NCBI GenBank assembly: GCA_016719645.1
Contig: JADJYS010000009.1
Span: 1-64,000, forward strand
Length of the DNA: 64,000 nucleotides
Reading direction: 5' to 3'
DNA from: a bacterium
GTDB taxonomy: Bacteria > Krumholzibacteriota > Krumholzibacteriia > LZORAL124-64-63
Shown here: positions 17,745 through 25,817 of the stretch, piece after piece
How positions within the stretch are numbered: position 1 is the first letter of the stretch
Layout: every line of letters begins with the position of its first letter
Notes under the pieces: model-generated
The model's database searches: none
The model's input: only the letters and a program-made list of their open reading frames with translations
What the model was told of the DNA's origin: nothing
Program-made: the position numbers and the translations under genes

Positions 17745-18194
17745 TCATCTGACGAGCAGCATGTCCAGGGTCGCCGCCTCCGGCACGTCGTCGTGGTCGA
17801 AGTCGTGCTCGACCGACGCCCCGCGCAGCGACAGGACCCCGTCGCTCAGGGCCGCGTCGAACTCCCAGGCGTAGGGCAGGCTCTGCGGCGTCAGCCCCAG
17901 CGTGCTGCCGCTCAGCTCCCAGAACCCGTAGGTGGTCGTCGACAGCTCGCCGACCGGCGAGACCGTCAGCTCGAAATCCCCGTCCTGCTGCAGGTCGAGC
18001 GTCGCGGCGCCGCCGTAGGCGATCACGTCGTAGGCCGCGTCCGGCGGCACGCTCTGGTACTGGTAGCTGGTGGCCGTCCACAGGCCGACGACGTCCGCGG
18101 CCGTGGGCGCCGCGGGCTCGTCCCCGCCGCACCCGGCGACCAGGTACAGCAGGGACAGCAGGGCCAGCATCGCCGCCAGGCTTCCCGTCCTCAT
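17745..18194 (-). CDS. Predicted lipocalin-like lipoprotein
   Basis: 149 residues from ATG 18194 behind a perfect AGGAGGT. The lipobox is LVAGC, after which VVGLWTATSYQYQSV opens a small beta-barrel-like domain with the GxW lipocalin start. Repeated strands follow (ATLDLQQDGDFELTVS, STTTYGFWELSGSTLGLT, SLRGASVEH). Such short lipocalin-like lipoproteins are common in FCB genomes and have no known substrate. It ends with MLLVR, reminiscent of the sorting-domain terminus seen elsewhere in the window but too short to be that module. Confidence 0.75.
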   Translation of the reverse strand: MRTGSLAAMLALLSLLYLVAGCGGDEPAAPTAADVVGLWTATSYQYQSVPPDAAYDVIAYGGAATLDLQQDGDFELTVSPVGELSTTTYGFWELSGSTLGLTPQSLPYAWEFDAALSDGVLSLRGASVEHDFDHDDVPEAATLDMLLVR

Positions 18195-18396
18195 CCCGCG
18201 ACCTCCTGGCAAGGGCTGCCGGCCGCAGCCGCAACCTGTTGCAATAAAAAGAGTTACGACGATGCCGCCGCCGCCGCCGCCCGGAATTCTCGACCCGCGC
18301 ATTGCCACGGCGGCGCCCGGGCGGTTATCATGCGCGCGAGCCGGCGTGCCCGTGAACCCCCGCCGACGCCGGAAGTTCTACCAAGGAGATGGAATC

Positions 18397-19290
18397 ATGC
18401 GCAAGCCCGCGATGGTGCTGCTGATCGTGTTGGCCGTGGCCCTGCTGGCCGCGACCGTCGTCCTGTACCAGAAGCTCCAGACCAGCAAGGCCGACTACGC
18501 CACCCTGCAGGCCGACGAGCAGGCGACGACCGAGCGCTACGAGGCGGCCATCGACGAGATCGCCGGCATCCAGGAGAGCCTCGAGGCCGTCGACATCGGC
18601 GACCAGGGCACCCAGGCGCTGGCCACCCAGCTCGAGGCCGAGAAGAGCCTCACCCAGGACCGGGGCGAGGAGGCCCGCGAGCGCATCGCCCGCATCAAGG
18701 AGAGCATCGCCCGCGCCAACGAGCGCATCCGCGACCTGGACCAGCAGCTCAAGGAGAGCGGCGTCAAGGTGGCCGGCCTCGAGAAGCTGATCCGCGGCCT
18801 GCGCCAGACGGTGGCCGAGAAGGAGGCGATGATCGTCACGCTGACCGCCCGGGTCGACGAGCTGCAGACCCAGGTCACGGGCCTGACCGCCGAGGTCCAG
18901 GCCGGCCAGCAGACGATCCAGTCCCAGACCGAGACCATCCAGTCGCAGACCGAAGCCATCGAGGTCTCCCGCGCCCGGATCAGCACGATCTACTACGTGG
19001 TCGGCACCAAGAAGGAGCTGCAGGCGGCGGACCTGATCGAGTCCAAGGGCGGCGTCCTGGGCCTCGGCAAGACCGTCAAGCCGACCGGCCGCCTCGACGG
19101 GGCCGTCTTCACGGCCCTGGACACCGACCGCATGACCGTGATCCTGATCCCGGCGACCAAGGCGAAGGTCGTCAGCCCGCAGCCGCTCGCCAGCTACGAG
19201 CTGCAGCTGGTGGGAGAGCAGCTGGAGCTGCGCATCCTGGACGCGCACGCCTTCCGGACCGTCAAGCACGTCATCATCATGACGGAGTAG
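18397..19290 (+). CDS. Membrane-anchored coiled-coil protein
   Basis: 297 residues from ATG 18397 with AAGGAG 8 nt upstream. One N-terminal membrane helix (AMVLLIVLAVALLAATVVLY) leads into a long coiled coil (about residues 30-205) rich in Glu, Gln and Arg. This includes a short duplicated stretch TIQSQTETIQSQTEAI. A compact C-terminal domain follows (ISTIYYVVGTKKELQAADLIESKGGVLGLG ... HVIIMTE). This architecture occurs in envelope proteins of FCB-type bacteria, and I know of no biochemical role. It is a single gene between two terminator-bounded regions. Confidence 0.82.
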   Translation: MRKPAMVLLIVLAVALLAATVVLYQKLQTSKADYATLQADEQATTERYEAAIDEIAGIQESLEAVDIGDQGTQALATQLEAEKSLTQDRGEEARERIARIKESIARANERIRDLDQQLKESGVKVAGLEKLIRGLRQTVAEKEAMIVTLTARVDELQTQVTGLTAEVQAGQQTIQSQTETIQSQTEAIEVSRARISTIYYVVGTKKELQAADLIESKGGVLGLGKTVKPTGRLDGAVFTALDTDRMTVILIPATKAKVVSPQPLASYELQLVGEQLELRILDAHAFRTVKHVIIMTE

Positions 19291-19311
19291 GCGGCGCGGT
19301 TCGGACCCCCT

Positions 19312-19346
19312 GCGGCCCCCTGTTCCTCAACGGGACAGGGGGCCGC
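19312..19346. terminator. Bidirectional terminator hairpin
   Basis: A 15-bp stem (19312-19326 with 19332-19346, one G-T pair) closes a 5-nt loop TCAAC. It lies between the convergent coiled-coil gene and glycosyltransferase gene, overlapping the last codons of the latter. The T-run is weak (TCGTTT) on the + strand. Confidence 0.7.
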
Positions 19347-21066
19347 TCGTTTCCGGCTGCAGGGCGCCGGCGTCGGCGCGCTCCCGCCAGGAGCGTTCCA
19401 GCTCGGCGATCCGCGCGGCCGTCAGCGGCGGCGTGCGCTCCCGCACGAACCAGACCTTCCCGTCGTAGAGCACGTTGGGCTGGTAGCTGTCGAGGTAGCC
19501 GGCCGGGGGGCGGCGGCTGTGGGCCATCATGTCGAGGCCCCGGGGCATGGGCGTGCGCGCGATCACGTAGTCGTTCAACCCCAGCGTGTCGATGATGTTC
19601 ACGTGCGGCATCGTCCAGGAGGGCACCCCGACGCAGGGCAGCCCGATCGTCGGGATGCGGGTCGTGCCCAGGGACAGGCCCTGCTCCCGCGTCGGGTAGT
19701 ACCCGAGCTGGGTCTTCCAGAAGATCTTGTGCTCCTGGTGGCGCATGCCCACGTGGTGGGGGATGAGCCAGGCCTGGGCGCGGTCGAACGACGCCGCGTA
19801 CCAGCGCACCGGCGCCGGCCAGCTCGGGGCCACGGGCATGCGCAGCACGTGGGTCTCGGCGCGGGTCTGCAGGTTCCTGGTCAGCGCCCAGTGGGTCCAC
19901 GGCAGGGGCAGCGACAGCAGCAGCACCGCGCCCGCGGCCGCCAGCGCCGCGCGCGGGCTCAGGTCGAGGCGGATCAGGCACCACGTCACGCCCAGGAAGA
20001 TCAGCGGCAGCAGGTGCGAGTAGACCCGGAACTCGAAGTGGTCCCCCCCGACGACGAAGGTGTAGTAGCCGAAGTGCAGCAGCAGGGCCAGCGCGCCCGC
20101 CCACTGCGGCGCGCGCGCCGCGAGGCCGGCGCGGCCCGCGGGCAGGGCCGCCCGCAGGGCGCCGCGGCGCAGGCCGGCGACCAGCGCCCAGCCCGCCACG
20201 GCCGCCGCGGCCCACAGGGCGTATTCCAGCGTGAAGCTCCAGAGGTAGCGCACGCCGCTCTGCGGCCAGGCGCCCGACACCTTCGCGTAGTAGGTGTTGG
20301 GCAGCCACGCGCCGTAGAACGCGAGGCGCCAGACCTGGTGGACCACGACGACCGACAGCGGCGCGAGGCCCGCGACCAGGAGCCGGCGCGCGGCCCGGCG
20401 GTCCGCGGCGCCGGCGGCGACCAGCAGCACGGCGGCCGCGGTCAGGGCGCCGTAGAGCAGCCCGTCCGGGCGCGTCAGCGCCAGGGCGGCCGCGGCGCCG
20501 CCGGCCAGCGCCAGGCGGCGCGGCCCGTAGGGGGGGAACAGCATCGCCGACGCCCACAGCAGCACCAGGAAGTTGAACATCGCCGTTTCCAGCCCCGAGC
20601 TGCTCCAGGCCAGGAACGTGCGGTTCAGCAGCAGGTAGGCGTACAGCAGGCCCAGGAACGCCGCCTTCGACGGGCGGAGCCGCTCGCTCCACGGCAGCTG
20701 CAGCAGCATCCGGCCGGCCAGCGTCAGCGTCCCGCAGGCGAACAGCAGGGAGATCCCGTTGACGCTGTCGGGCGGTTCGACGCCGGTCGCGCGCCACACC
20801 ACGTCCAGCAGGAAGGTCCACAGGAAGCTGGTGTAGCCCTCGACCGGCAGGAACGGCGGCGCGTTCCAGACGTAGCCGTGACCGAGGTGGGCGTTGCTGA
20901 TGTAGCGGAAGGCGATGAAGGCGTCGTCGGTCAGGAACCAGAACAGCCGCCACCCTCCGTACAGGGCCAGGCAGCCGGCCGCCGAGGCGATGGCCAGCAG
21001 GCGGCGGTCGCCCCGGTGAAGGGGACCTGTCGGGATGCCGGGGCGGGAATTCTGATCGCGACGCAT
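19327..21066 (-). CDS. GT-C-fold polytopic glycosyltransferase (AftB-like)
   Basis: 579 residues from ATG 21066 with AGGAGG upstream. About ten membrane helices; the first periplasmic loop carries the GT-C signature FLTDDAFIAFRYISNAHLGHG followed by PVEGYTSFLW. That pairing resembles mycobacterial AftB-like polyprenyl-phosphosugar-dependent transferases. LTRPDGLLYGAL and FVVGGDHFEFRVYSHLLPL also occur in this group. A periplasmic C-terminal domain of about 150 residues follows. It probably transfers a sugar from a polyprenyl-phosphate donor to an envelope glycan or protein. It stands alone, so donor and acceptor cannot be inferred. Confidence 0.8.
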   Translation of the reverse strand: MRRDQNSRPGIPTGPLHRGDRRLLAIASAAGCLALYGGWRLFWFLTDDAFIAFRYISNAHLGHGYVWNAPPFLPVEGYTSFLWTFLLDVVWRATGVEPPDSVNGISLLFACGTLTLAGRMLLQLPWSERLRPSKAAFLGLLYAYLLLNRTFLAWSSSGLETAMFNFLVLLWASAMLFPPYGPRRLALAGGAAAALALTRPDGLLYGALTAAAVLLVAAGAADRRAARRLLVAGLAPLSVVVVHQVWRLAFYGAWLPNTYYAKVSGAWPQSGVRYLWSFTLEYALWAAAAVAGWALVAGLRRGALRAALPAGRAGLAARAPQWAGALALLLHFGYYTFVVGGDHFEFRVYSHLLPLIFLGVTWCLIRLDLSPRAALAAAGAVLLLSLPLPWTHWALTRNLQTRAETHVLRMPVAPSWPAPVRWYAASFDRAQAWLIPHHVGMRHQEHKIFWKTQLGYYPTREQGLSLGTTRIPTIGLPCVGVPSWTMPHVNIIDTLGLNDYVIARTPMPRGLDMMAHSRRPPAGYLDSYQPNVLYDGKVWFVRERTPPLTAARIAELERSWRERADAGALQPETSGPLSR

Positions 21067-21506
21067 CGGCCCCTCCTGGTGGCAACATCCGGAACCCTAC
21101 CATGTAACAACTTATGTGTCAATGAGATGGGGGATGACACCCCACGGCGGCGGCAGGTGGCGTGCGGCTGGAGAGTTTTCTCGATTCTATCCATAATTTT
21201 AGCCTAATTTAAACATAATAGTTGACAAGGTGACAGCTTCAAGGTATTTACAGATATGTTCATGGTTGCCTGTCCGGTATGCTGAACGGCGACGAGACGG
21301 CTGGCATCTCGGATGAGGATCTGCCCCGGGTCGGGGGCGTCTGCTAGGCTCCCCCGCCATGGATGGCGTGGAAGCCTGGAAGTCGGGTTCGCCGGACACA
21401 GGATGTGGCCGGCGGGCTTTCCCCGACCCGCGGCGGGTCCTCATCCGAAGTGGCGGCCGGCTCGGCCGGTCGGCATTCCGGGAGCACAACCCCAGGAGGA
21501 ACCGCC
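21067..21506. other. 440-bp divergent intergenic region, partly AT-rich
   Basis: No convincing gene. 21100-21270 is notably AT-rich for this genome. TTGACA at 21222-21227 with TATTTA 17 bp later is a candidate rightward promoter, as is TGCTAGGCT (21342-21350). Both would give fic a long leader. AGGAGG just before 21507 is the fic ribosome binding site. Confidence 0.5.
21094..21122 (-). promoter_or_regulatory. Promoter of the glycosyltransferase gene
   Basis: On the reverse strand TTGACA (21117-21122), a 17-bp spacer and TAGGGT (21094-21099) preceded by TGG make a consensus -35 with an extended -10. The predicted transcript start is about 20 nt before ATG 21066. Confidence 0.72.
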
Positions 21507-22595
21507 ATGGAGGGTGGGTACGCCGAGGTCGTCACGGCGGGCATGCTGCGCGCCGTCGGGACCGTCGACGAGTTCAAGGGCCGTTGGTCGCGGCCGGGGC
21601 TCCTGCCCCCGGAGCGGTTGGCGGCCCTGCAGCGCGTGGCCACGGTCGAGACGGTCGGCTCCTCGATCCGGCTCGACGGCGCCGCCATGGACGACCGCGC
21701 CGTCGAGCGCCTGCTCTTCGGTCCCCAGGCCCGCGCCTTCGCGTCGCGGGACGAGCAGGAGGCGGCCGGCTGCGCCGACGCCCTCGAGATGGTCGTCAAA
21801 TCCTGGCGCGACATCGGCCTGACCGAGCACCACGTGCGCCTGCTGCACGGGTTCCTGCTGCGCCACGCCGAGCGGGACGCCCGCCACCGCGGCCGGCCCC
21901 GCAGCCAGCCCCTGCCGCAGGACGCGTTCCTCGCGCCGGCGCCCGACACGTCCGCAGCGCCTGCAGCGCCCGCCCCCGACGCCGCGGCGGATCCCGCGCG
22001 CAGCCTCGCCGCCCTGCTCGCCCGGTCGCATGCGGATCTCGAGGACGACCGCATCCATCCCCTGCTGGTCATCGCCGCGGTCACCGGCGGCGTGCTCGCC
22101 ATCCAGCCCTTCCAGGACGGCAACGGCCGCCTGTCGCGCCTGCTCGCGACCCTGCTGCTGCTCAAGCACGGCTACGGCTACGCGACCAGCGCTTCCCTGG
22201 ACCGCGTCTTCGAGGACGACCGCGCCGCCTACGACGAGGCCGCGCGCCGCCTGCGCGAAGCCGGGGCCGGGCAGGACGGCGCCGCGCGCGCCGCCTGGAC
22301 CGCCTTCTTCCTGGACTGCCTGGCCCGCCAGGTGGCGACCCTCGCGGAGCGCCTCGACCGGGAGCAGCGGATGGCGCCCCTGCCGCCGCTGTCCGAGACG
22401 ATCTTCGGCGCGGTGCGGCAGCACGGCCGCGTCACGGTGCGGGCGGCGACGGCCCTGACCGGCGCGAACCGCAACACCGTCAAGGCCCACCTGCAGCGCC
22501 TGGTCGCCGAGGGGCGCCTCGTGCGCCGGGGGCAGCGCAAGGGCACCTGGTACGAGCTGCCGGGCGGTGTTGAAAACGGCCTCCCGCAGGCGTAG
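21507..22595 (+). CDS. Fic-domain protein with degenerate active site and C-terminal winged helix
   Basis: 362 residues from ATG 21507 behind AGGAGG. The N-terminal Fic-associated helix has SSIRLDGA where class II/III proteins have an SxxxE(G/N) inhibitory motif (Asp in place of Glu). The Fic motif reads QPFQDGNGRLSR (from residue 200) where HPFxxGNGRxxR is expected. The catalytic His is thus Gln (CAG at 22104-22106), while the ATP-binding GNGR is intact. An Ala/Pro-rich linker (about 145-165) lies between. The C-terminal winged helix (TVRAATALTGANRNTVKAHLQRLVAEGRL) resembles DNA-binding Fic proteins. AMPylation is unlikely; a nucleotide-sensing or regulatory role is possible. A single-base error (CAC to CAG) must be excluded. 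Confidence 0.85.
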   Translation: MEGGYAEVVTAGMLRAVGTVDEFKGRWSRPGLLPPERLAALQRVATVETVGSSIRLDGAAMDDRAVERLLFGPQARAFASRDEQEAAGCADALEMVVKSWRDIGLTEHHVRLLHGFLLRHAERDARHRGRPRSQPLPQDAFLAPAPDTSAAPAAPAPDAAADPARSLAALLARSHADLEDDRIHPLLVIAAVTGGVLAIQPFQDGNGRLSRLLATLLLLKHGYGYATSASLDRVFEDDRAAYDEAARRLREAGAGQDGAARAAWTAFFLDCLARQVATLAERLDREQRMAPLPPLSETIFGAVRQHGRVTVRAATALTGANRNTVKAHLQRLVAEGRLVRRGQRKGTWYELPGGVENGLPQA

Positions 22596-22598
22596 AAT
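22570..22598 (+). promoter_or_regulatory. Promoter inside the 3' end of fic
   Basis: TTGAAA (22570-22575), a 17-bp spacer and TAGAAT (22593-22598) lie across the last codons of the Fic gene, 80 bp upstream of the secreted FG-GAP protein gene at 22678. Confidence 0.6.
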
Positions 22599-22677
22599 CG
22601 GCGGCGTCCGCACCGGGCCGGCGGCGCACCGTCCCGGAACCCGGAGCGGGTCACAGCACTGGACAAGGGGGTTTGTC

Positions 22678-25665
22678 ATGTGCTGTCGGCTGCCGCGCTT
22701 CTGCGTCTCCTTCTCGCTCGCCCTGCTGTTCGCGATTCCCCTGCTCGCCGCACCCGATCCGATCGAACGCGTGCTCGTGCCGACGCCTCCGGGCGGAGGC
22801 GAGGGCACGAGCATCCTGCCCGCCGACGACGCGATGGTCTCGGGTCCCCGCCGCGGCGACCCGCGCGACGAGCGGCCGCTCCTGCCGCCGCCGGCGGACA
22901 AGGACCTGCGCTTCGACGAGATCGGCGGCGACGACGTGGCGGCGCACGCGACGGCCGACTACCTGTCCGAGGTCAGCCTCGACATCGCCGCCAACGGCGA
23001 TCTCTACGCGGCGGTCGAGGCCACCGTCGGCACCTCCGGCGAGATCCGCATCCTGCGCTCCACCGACGGCGGCGGGCACTGGTCGATGTGGGCGACGCTG
23101 CTCAGCCCGGGCGCCGGCGTCTATCTGACCGACCCCTGGCTGCGCGTGGCCGAGGGCAACCAGAACCGCTGCTACGTGGCCTACGTGCTCTACAACCACA
23201 CGGCCGGCACCACCCAGGTCCACATGACCTGGTCGACGCTGGGCCTCGCCTCGGGCTCCTTCGCCACGGACCTCACGGTGATGAGCCAGGCGGGGGTCCA
23301 GTTCCAGAGGCCCCGCTTCGCGACCGACGCCGTGTCCTTCGCCAACTACTACCTGTACCTGGTCGCCGCCGGTTTCGACGCCGCCGGCGCCGACATCTGG
23401 TACGCCCGCAGCGTCGACTACGGGGCCACCTTCGAGGGGGCCTACCAGATCGGCACCCTGACCGGCACGGGCTTGGAGTACGTGGAGCCGGACGTCAGCT
23501 ACGGCTTCGGCGGCTACGTCCACGTGGTGTGGGAGTTCCGGTCGGCCGACGACAGCTTCGACTCGGGCCTGCGCTACCGGCGGGCCGCGTCCTACGGCGG
23601 CGGCGGCATCGGCAATTGGAACACCATCATCGGCATCAGCAGCACGTCCAACGGGTTCTGGGAGCAGAGCCCCCGCATCGCCGCTTCATCGACGGGCAAC
23701 GGCGTGGTCGTGGTGCACGACCGCATCACGCCCATCGGCGGCGGCAACCTGTACCTGGATCCGGGCACCATCGCGTCGGCGAACCAGGGGACCAGCTTCC
23801 CGCTCTCCGCGACCAACGTCGGCGGCGTCTTCCCCCAGCAGATCGAGCACCGGGCGGCCGACGACACCTGGCTGCTGGGCGGCAACCGCTGGCGGGGCTT
23901 CGCGATGCAGCGGGCCGCCGCGGCCACGCCGACGGTCTGGTCGGCGGTCGAGGACTTCGCCGACCACAGCTACCTCACGGGCTCCAACGCCCTCCAGGAC
24001 TGCGGCATGGCCTGCGATCCGTCGCGGGGCAACCGCATCGCGATGATCAAGGGCGTGAGATGGAGCTCGCCGGCGTACCCCGACTCGCTGCTCTTCGACG
24101 CCGAGTGGCGCGCCGACCCCGGCTACCCGAACCTGGTCGACGGCTTCCCGCGCACGCTCGCCCACGAGCCGATCTCCGACCCGGCGATCGTGGACCTGGA
24201 CGGCGACGGCCTGTCGGAGATCGTCTTCTCGGACCAGGGCGGCCTGGTCCACGCCGTCCGCTCCGACGGCGGCGACCTGCCGGGCTGGCCGGTGGCCGTC
24301 GGCGCGACGCTCTCCGACGGGCCGGTCGCCGTCGGGCCGCTGGACCTGTCGGGCGACCTGTCGGTCGTGGTCGGCACGAACGACGGCCGCGTCTTCGCCT
24401 ACGACGAGGCCGGCGTCCTGCGCGAGGGCTGGCCCTACCAGATGCCCGCCGTGGCGCCCGCGTTCGTCTCGATCGGCGCCGTCGGCGGCCCCTACCCCCG
24501 CAGCGTGGTCGCGGTCGGCGGCGCCTACCTGCGCATCCTCGACCTGCACGGGACCCACGTGCCGCCGCCCTGGGGCTGGAACCTGACCGGCACGGCGTCC
24601 TACCCGGCGGCGATCGGGAACATCGACGCCGACCCCGCCGCCGAGATCGTCTGCACGTTCGGCTCCACGGTCTGGATGTTCGACCGCATCGCCGGCGTCG
24701 GCAACCAGCTGCGCACGCTGCCGTCGGCGCCCTCGGAGGCCGTCTCGCTGGGCGACCTCGACCTCGACGGCAACGCCGAGGTGCTCGTCCCGACGAGCGA
24801 CGGCACCCTGTACGCGATCAACAGCAACGGCGCCGAGCAGCCGGGCTCCTGGCCCTTCCTCTCCGCGACGGCGTCGCCGCTGTCGCGGCCGGCGATCGCC
24901 AACTGCCTGGGCATGCCCGAGCTCGAGGTCGCGGTGGCGGCCCGCAGCTGGAGCGTGCACCTGCTCAAGGACGACGGCCTCCAGCAGGCCGGCTTCCCGG
25001 TCGGCAGCGACGGCTGGCTCATCTACGGCTCGCCGATCCTGGGGATGCTCGAGGACGGCACCTCCGCCGACGTGGTCTTCGGCGCCCGCGGCAACAAGGC
25101 CTGGGCCTACAGCAACCTCAGCGGGCTGCTGGCCGGCTGGCCGAAGGACCTGGACGACAACGTCTACCTGACGCCGGCCATGGGCGACCTCGACGGCGAC
25201 GGCCTGTCGGAGCTGGTCTTCCTGTCCACGGGGCGCCTCTACGCCTACCACGTGAACCAGAGCGCCGGGCTCGCGTCCCGCACCTGGCGCATGTACGGCT
25301 ACGACCCGGCGCGCAGCGGCTGCGCGAACTGCCCCGAGGACGTCACGACCGCGGTCGGCGACGGCGGCGGCGTGACGCGGGTCAGCTTCGCGCCGCCCTC
25401 GCCCAACCCGATCTCCGGCGACGCGGTGTTCTCGTTCGCGACGCCGGTGCGGTCGGTGGTCGAGCTGGTCGTCCACGACCTCAGGGGCCGCCGCGTGCGG
25501 ACCGTGACGCGGACCGAGATCGAACCGGGCAGCCACGTCGTGGGCTGGGACGGGCGCGACGACGAGGGCCGTCCCCTGTCCAGCGGCCAGTACCTCGCGA
25601 CGCTGCAGGTGCGCGGGCCCGGGCTCGACCAGAGCCTGACGCGCAAGCTCAGCGTCGTGCGCTGA
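22678..25665 (+). CDS. Secreted multidomain protein: sialidase-like propeller, FG-GAP/PQQ-like repeats, C-terminal sorting domain
   Basis: 995 residues from ATG 22678, behind AAGGGGG. A signal peptide (FCVSFSLALLFAIPLLAA) is followed by a propeller-like region (about 95-450) with Asp-box-type turns (STDGGGHW, SVDYGATF). About 480-880 are FG-GAP/PQQ-like repeats with Ca-binding DxDGDG loops (DLDGDGLSEIVF, DLDLDGNAEVLV, DLDGDGLSELVF). The last 95 residues are the FlgD-like module (PSPNPISGDAVFSF, HDLRGRRVRT, WDGRDDEGR, ending RKLSVVR). The product is likely exported across both membranes and either cell-surface-attached or released. No catalytic sialidase residues were identified, so binding or adhesion is more likely than hydrolysis. 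Confidence 0.85.
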   Translation: MCCRLPRFCVSFSLALLFAIPLLAAPDPIERVLVPTPPGGGEGTSILPADDAMVSGPRRGDPRDERPLLPPPADKDLRFDEIGGDDVAAHATADYLSEVSLDIAANGDLYAAVEATVGTSGEIRILRSTDGGGHWSMWATLLSPGAGVYLTDPWLRVAEGNQNRCYVAYVLYNHTAGTTQVHMTWSTLGLASGSFATDLTVMSQAGVQFQRPRFATDAVSFANYYLYLVAAGFDAAGADIWYARSVDYGATFEGAYQIGTLTGTGLEYVEPDVSYGFGGYVHVVWEFRSADDSFDSGLRYRRAASYGGGGIGNWNTIIGISSTSNGFWEQSPRIAASSTGNGVVVVHDRITPIGGGNLYLDPGTIASANQGTSFPLSATNVGGVFPQQIEHRAADDTWLLGGNRWRGFAMQRAAAATPTVWSAVEDFADHSYLTGSNALQDCGMACDPSRGNRIAMIKGVRWSSPAYPDSLLFDAEWRADPGYPNLVDGFPRTLAHEPISDPAIVDLDGDGLSEIVFSDQGGLVHAVRSDGGDLPGWPVAVGATLSDGPVAVGPLDLSGDLSVVVGTNDGRVFAYDEAGVLREGWPYQMPAVAPAFVSIGAVGGPYPRSVVAVGGAYLRILDLHGTHVPPPWGWNLTGTASYPAAIGNIDADPAAEIVCTFGSTVWMFDRIAGVGNQLRTLPSAPSEAVSLGDLDLDGNAEVLVPTSDGTLYAINSNGAEQPGSWPFLSATASPLSRPAIANCLGMPELEVAVAARSWSVHLLKDDGLQQAGFPVGSDGWLIYGSPILGMLEDGTSADVVFGARGNKAWAYSNLSGLLAGWPKDLDDNVYLTPAMGDLDGDGLSELVFLSTGRLYAYHVNQSAGLASRTWRMYGYDPARSGCANCPEDVTTAVGDGGGVTRVSFAPPSPNPISGDAVFSFATPVRSVVELVVHDLRGRRVRTVTRTEIEPGSHVVGWDGRDDEGRPLSSGQYLATLQVRGPGLDQSLTRKLSVVR

Positions 25666-25753
25666 GCCGCCGGGCGGCCCCCGACGATCGACGGGGCCGC
25701 GCTCCTGCGGGGGCGCGGCTCCCCACTTCACGGGCGCAGGGACCTCCCGCTCG

Positions 25754-25762
25754 TGCTATCCT
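25754..25762 (+). promoter_or_regulatory. Extended -10 element before the M64 peptidase gene
   Basis: TGCTATCCT fits the TGnTAnnnT pattern that recurs upstream of many genes in this window. No clear -35 accompanies it. The start codon is 56 bp downstream. Confidence 0.45.
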
Positions 25763-25817
25763 GCAGGATGACGGCTTGCCCGCGCGGAGCCGAACCCGCA
25801 ACCCGGAGATGAGAGCG

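Noticed and set aside
22680..25800. Forward frame upstream of and continuous with the M64 peptidase frame
   Set aside because: The section over the FG-GAP protein is its out-of-frame shadow. The peptidase begins with a clear signal peptide at 25818.
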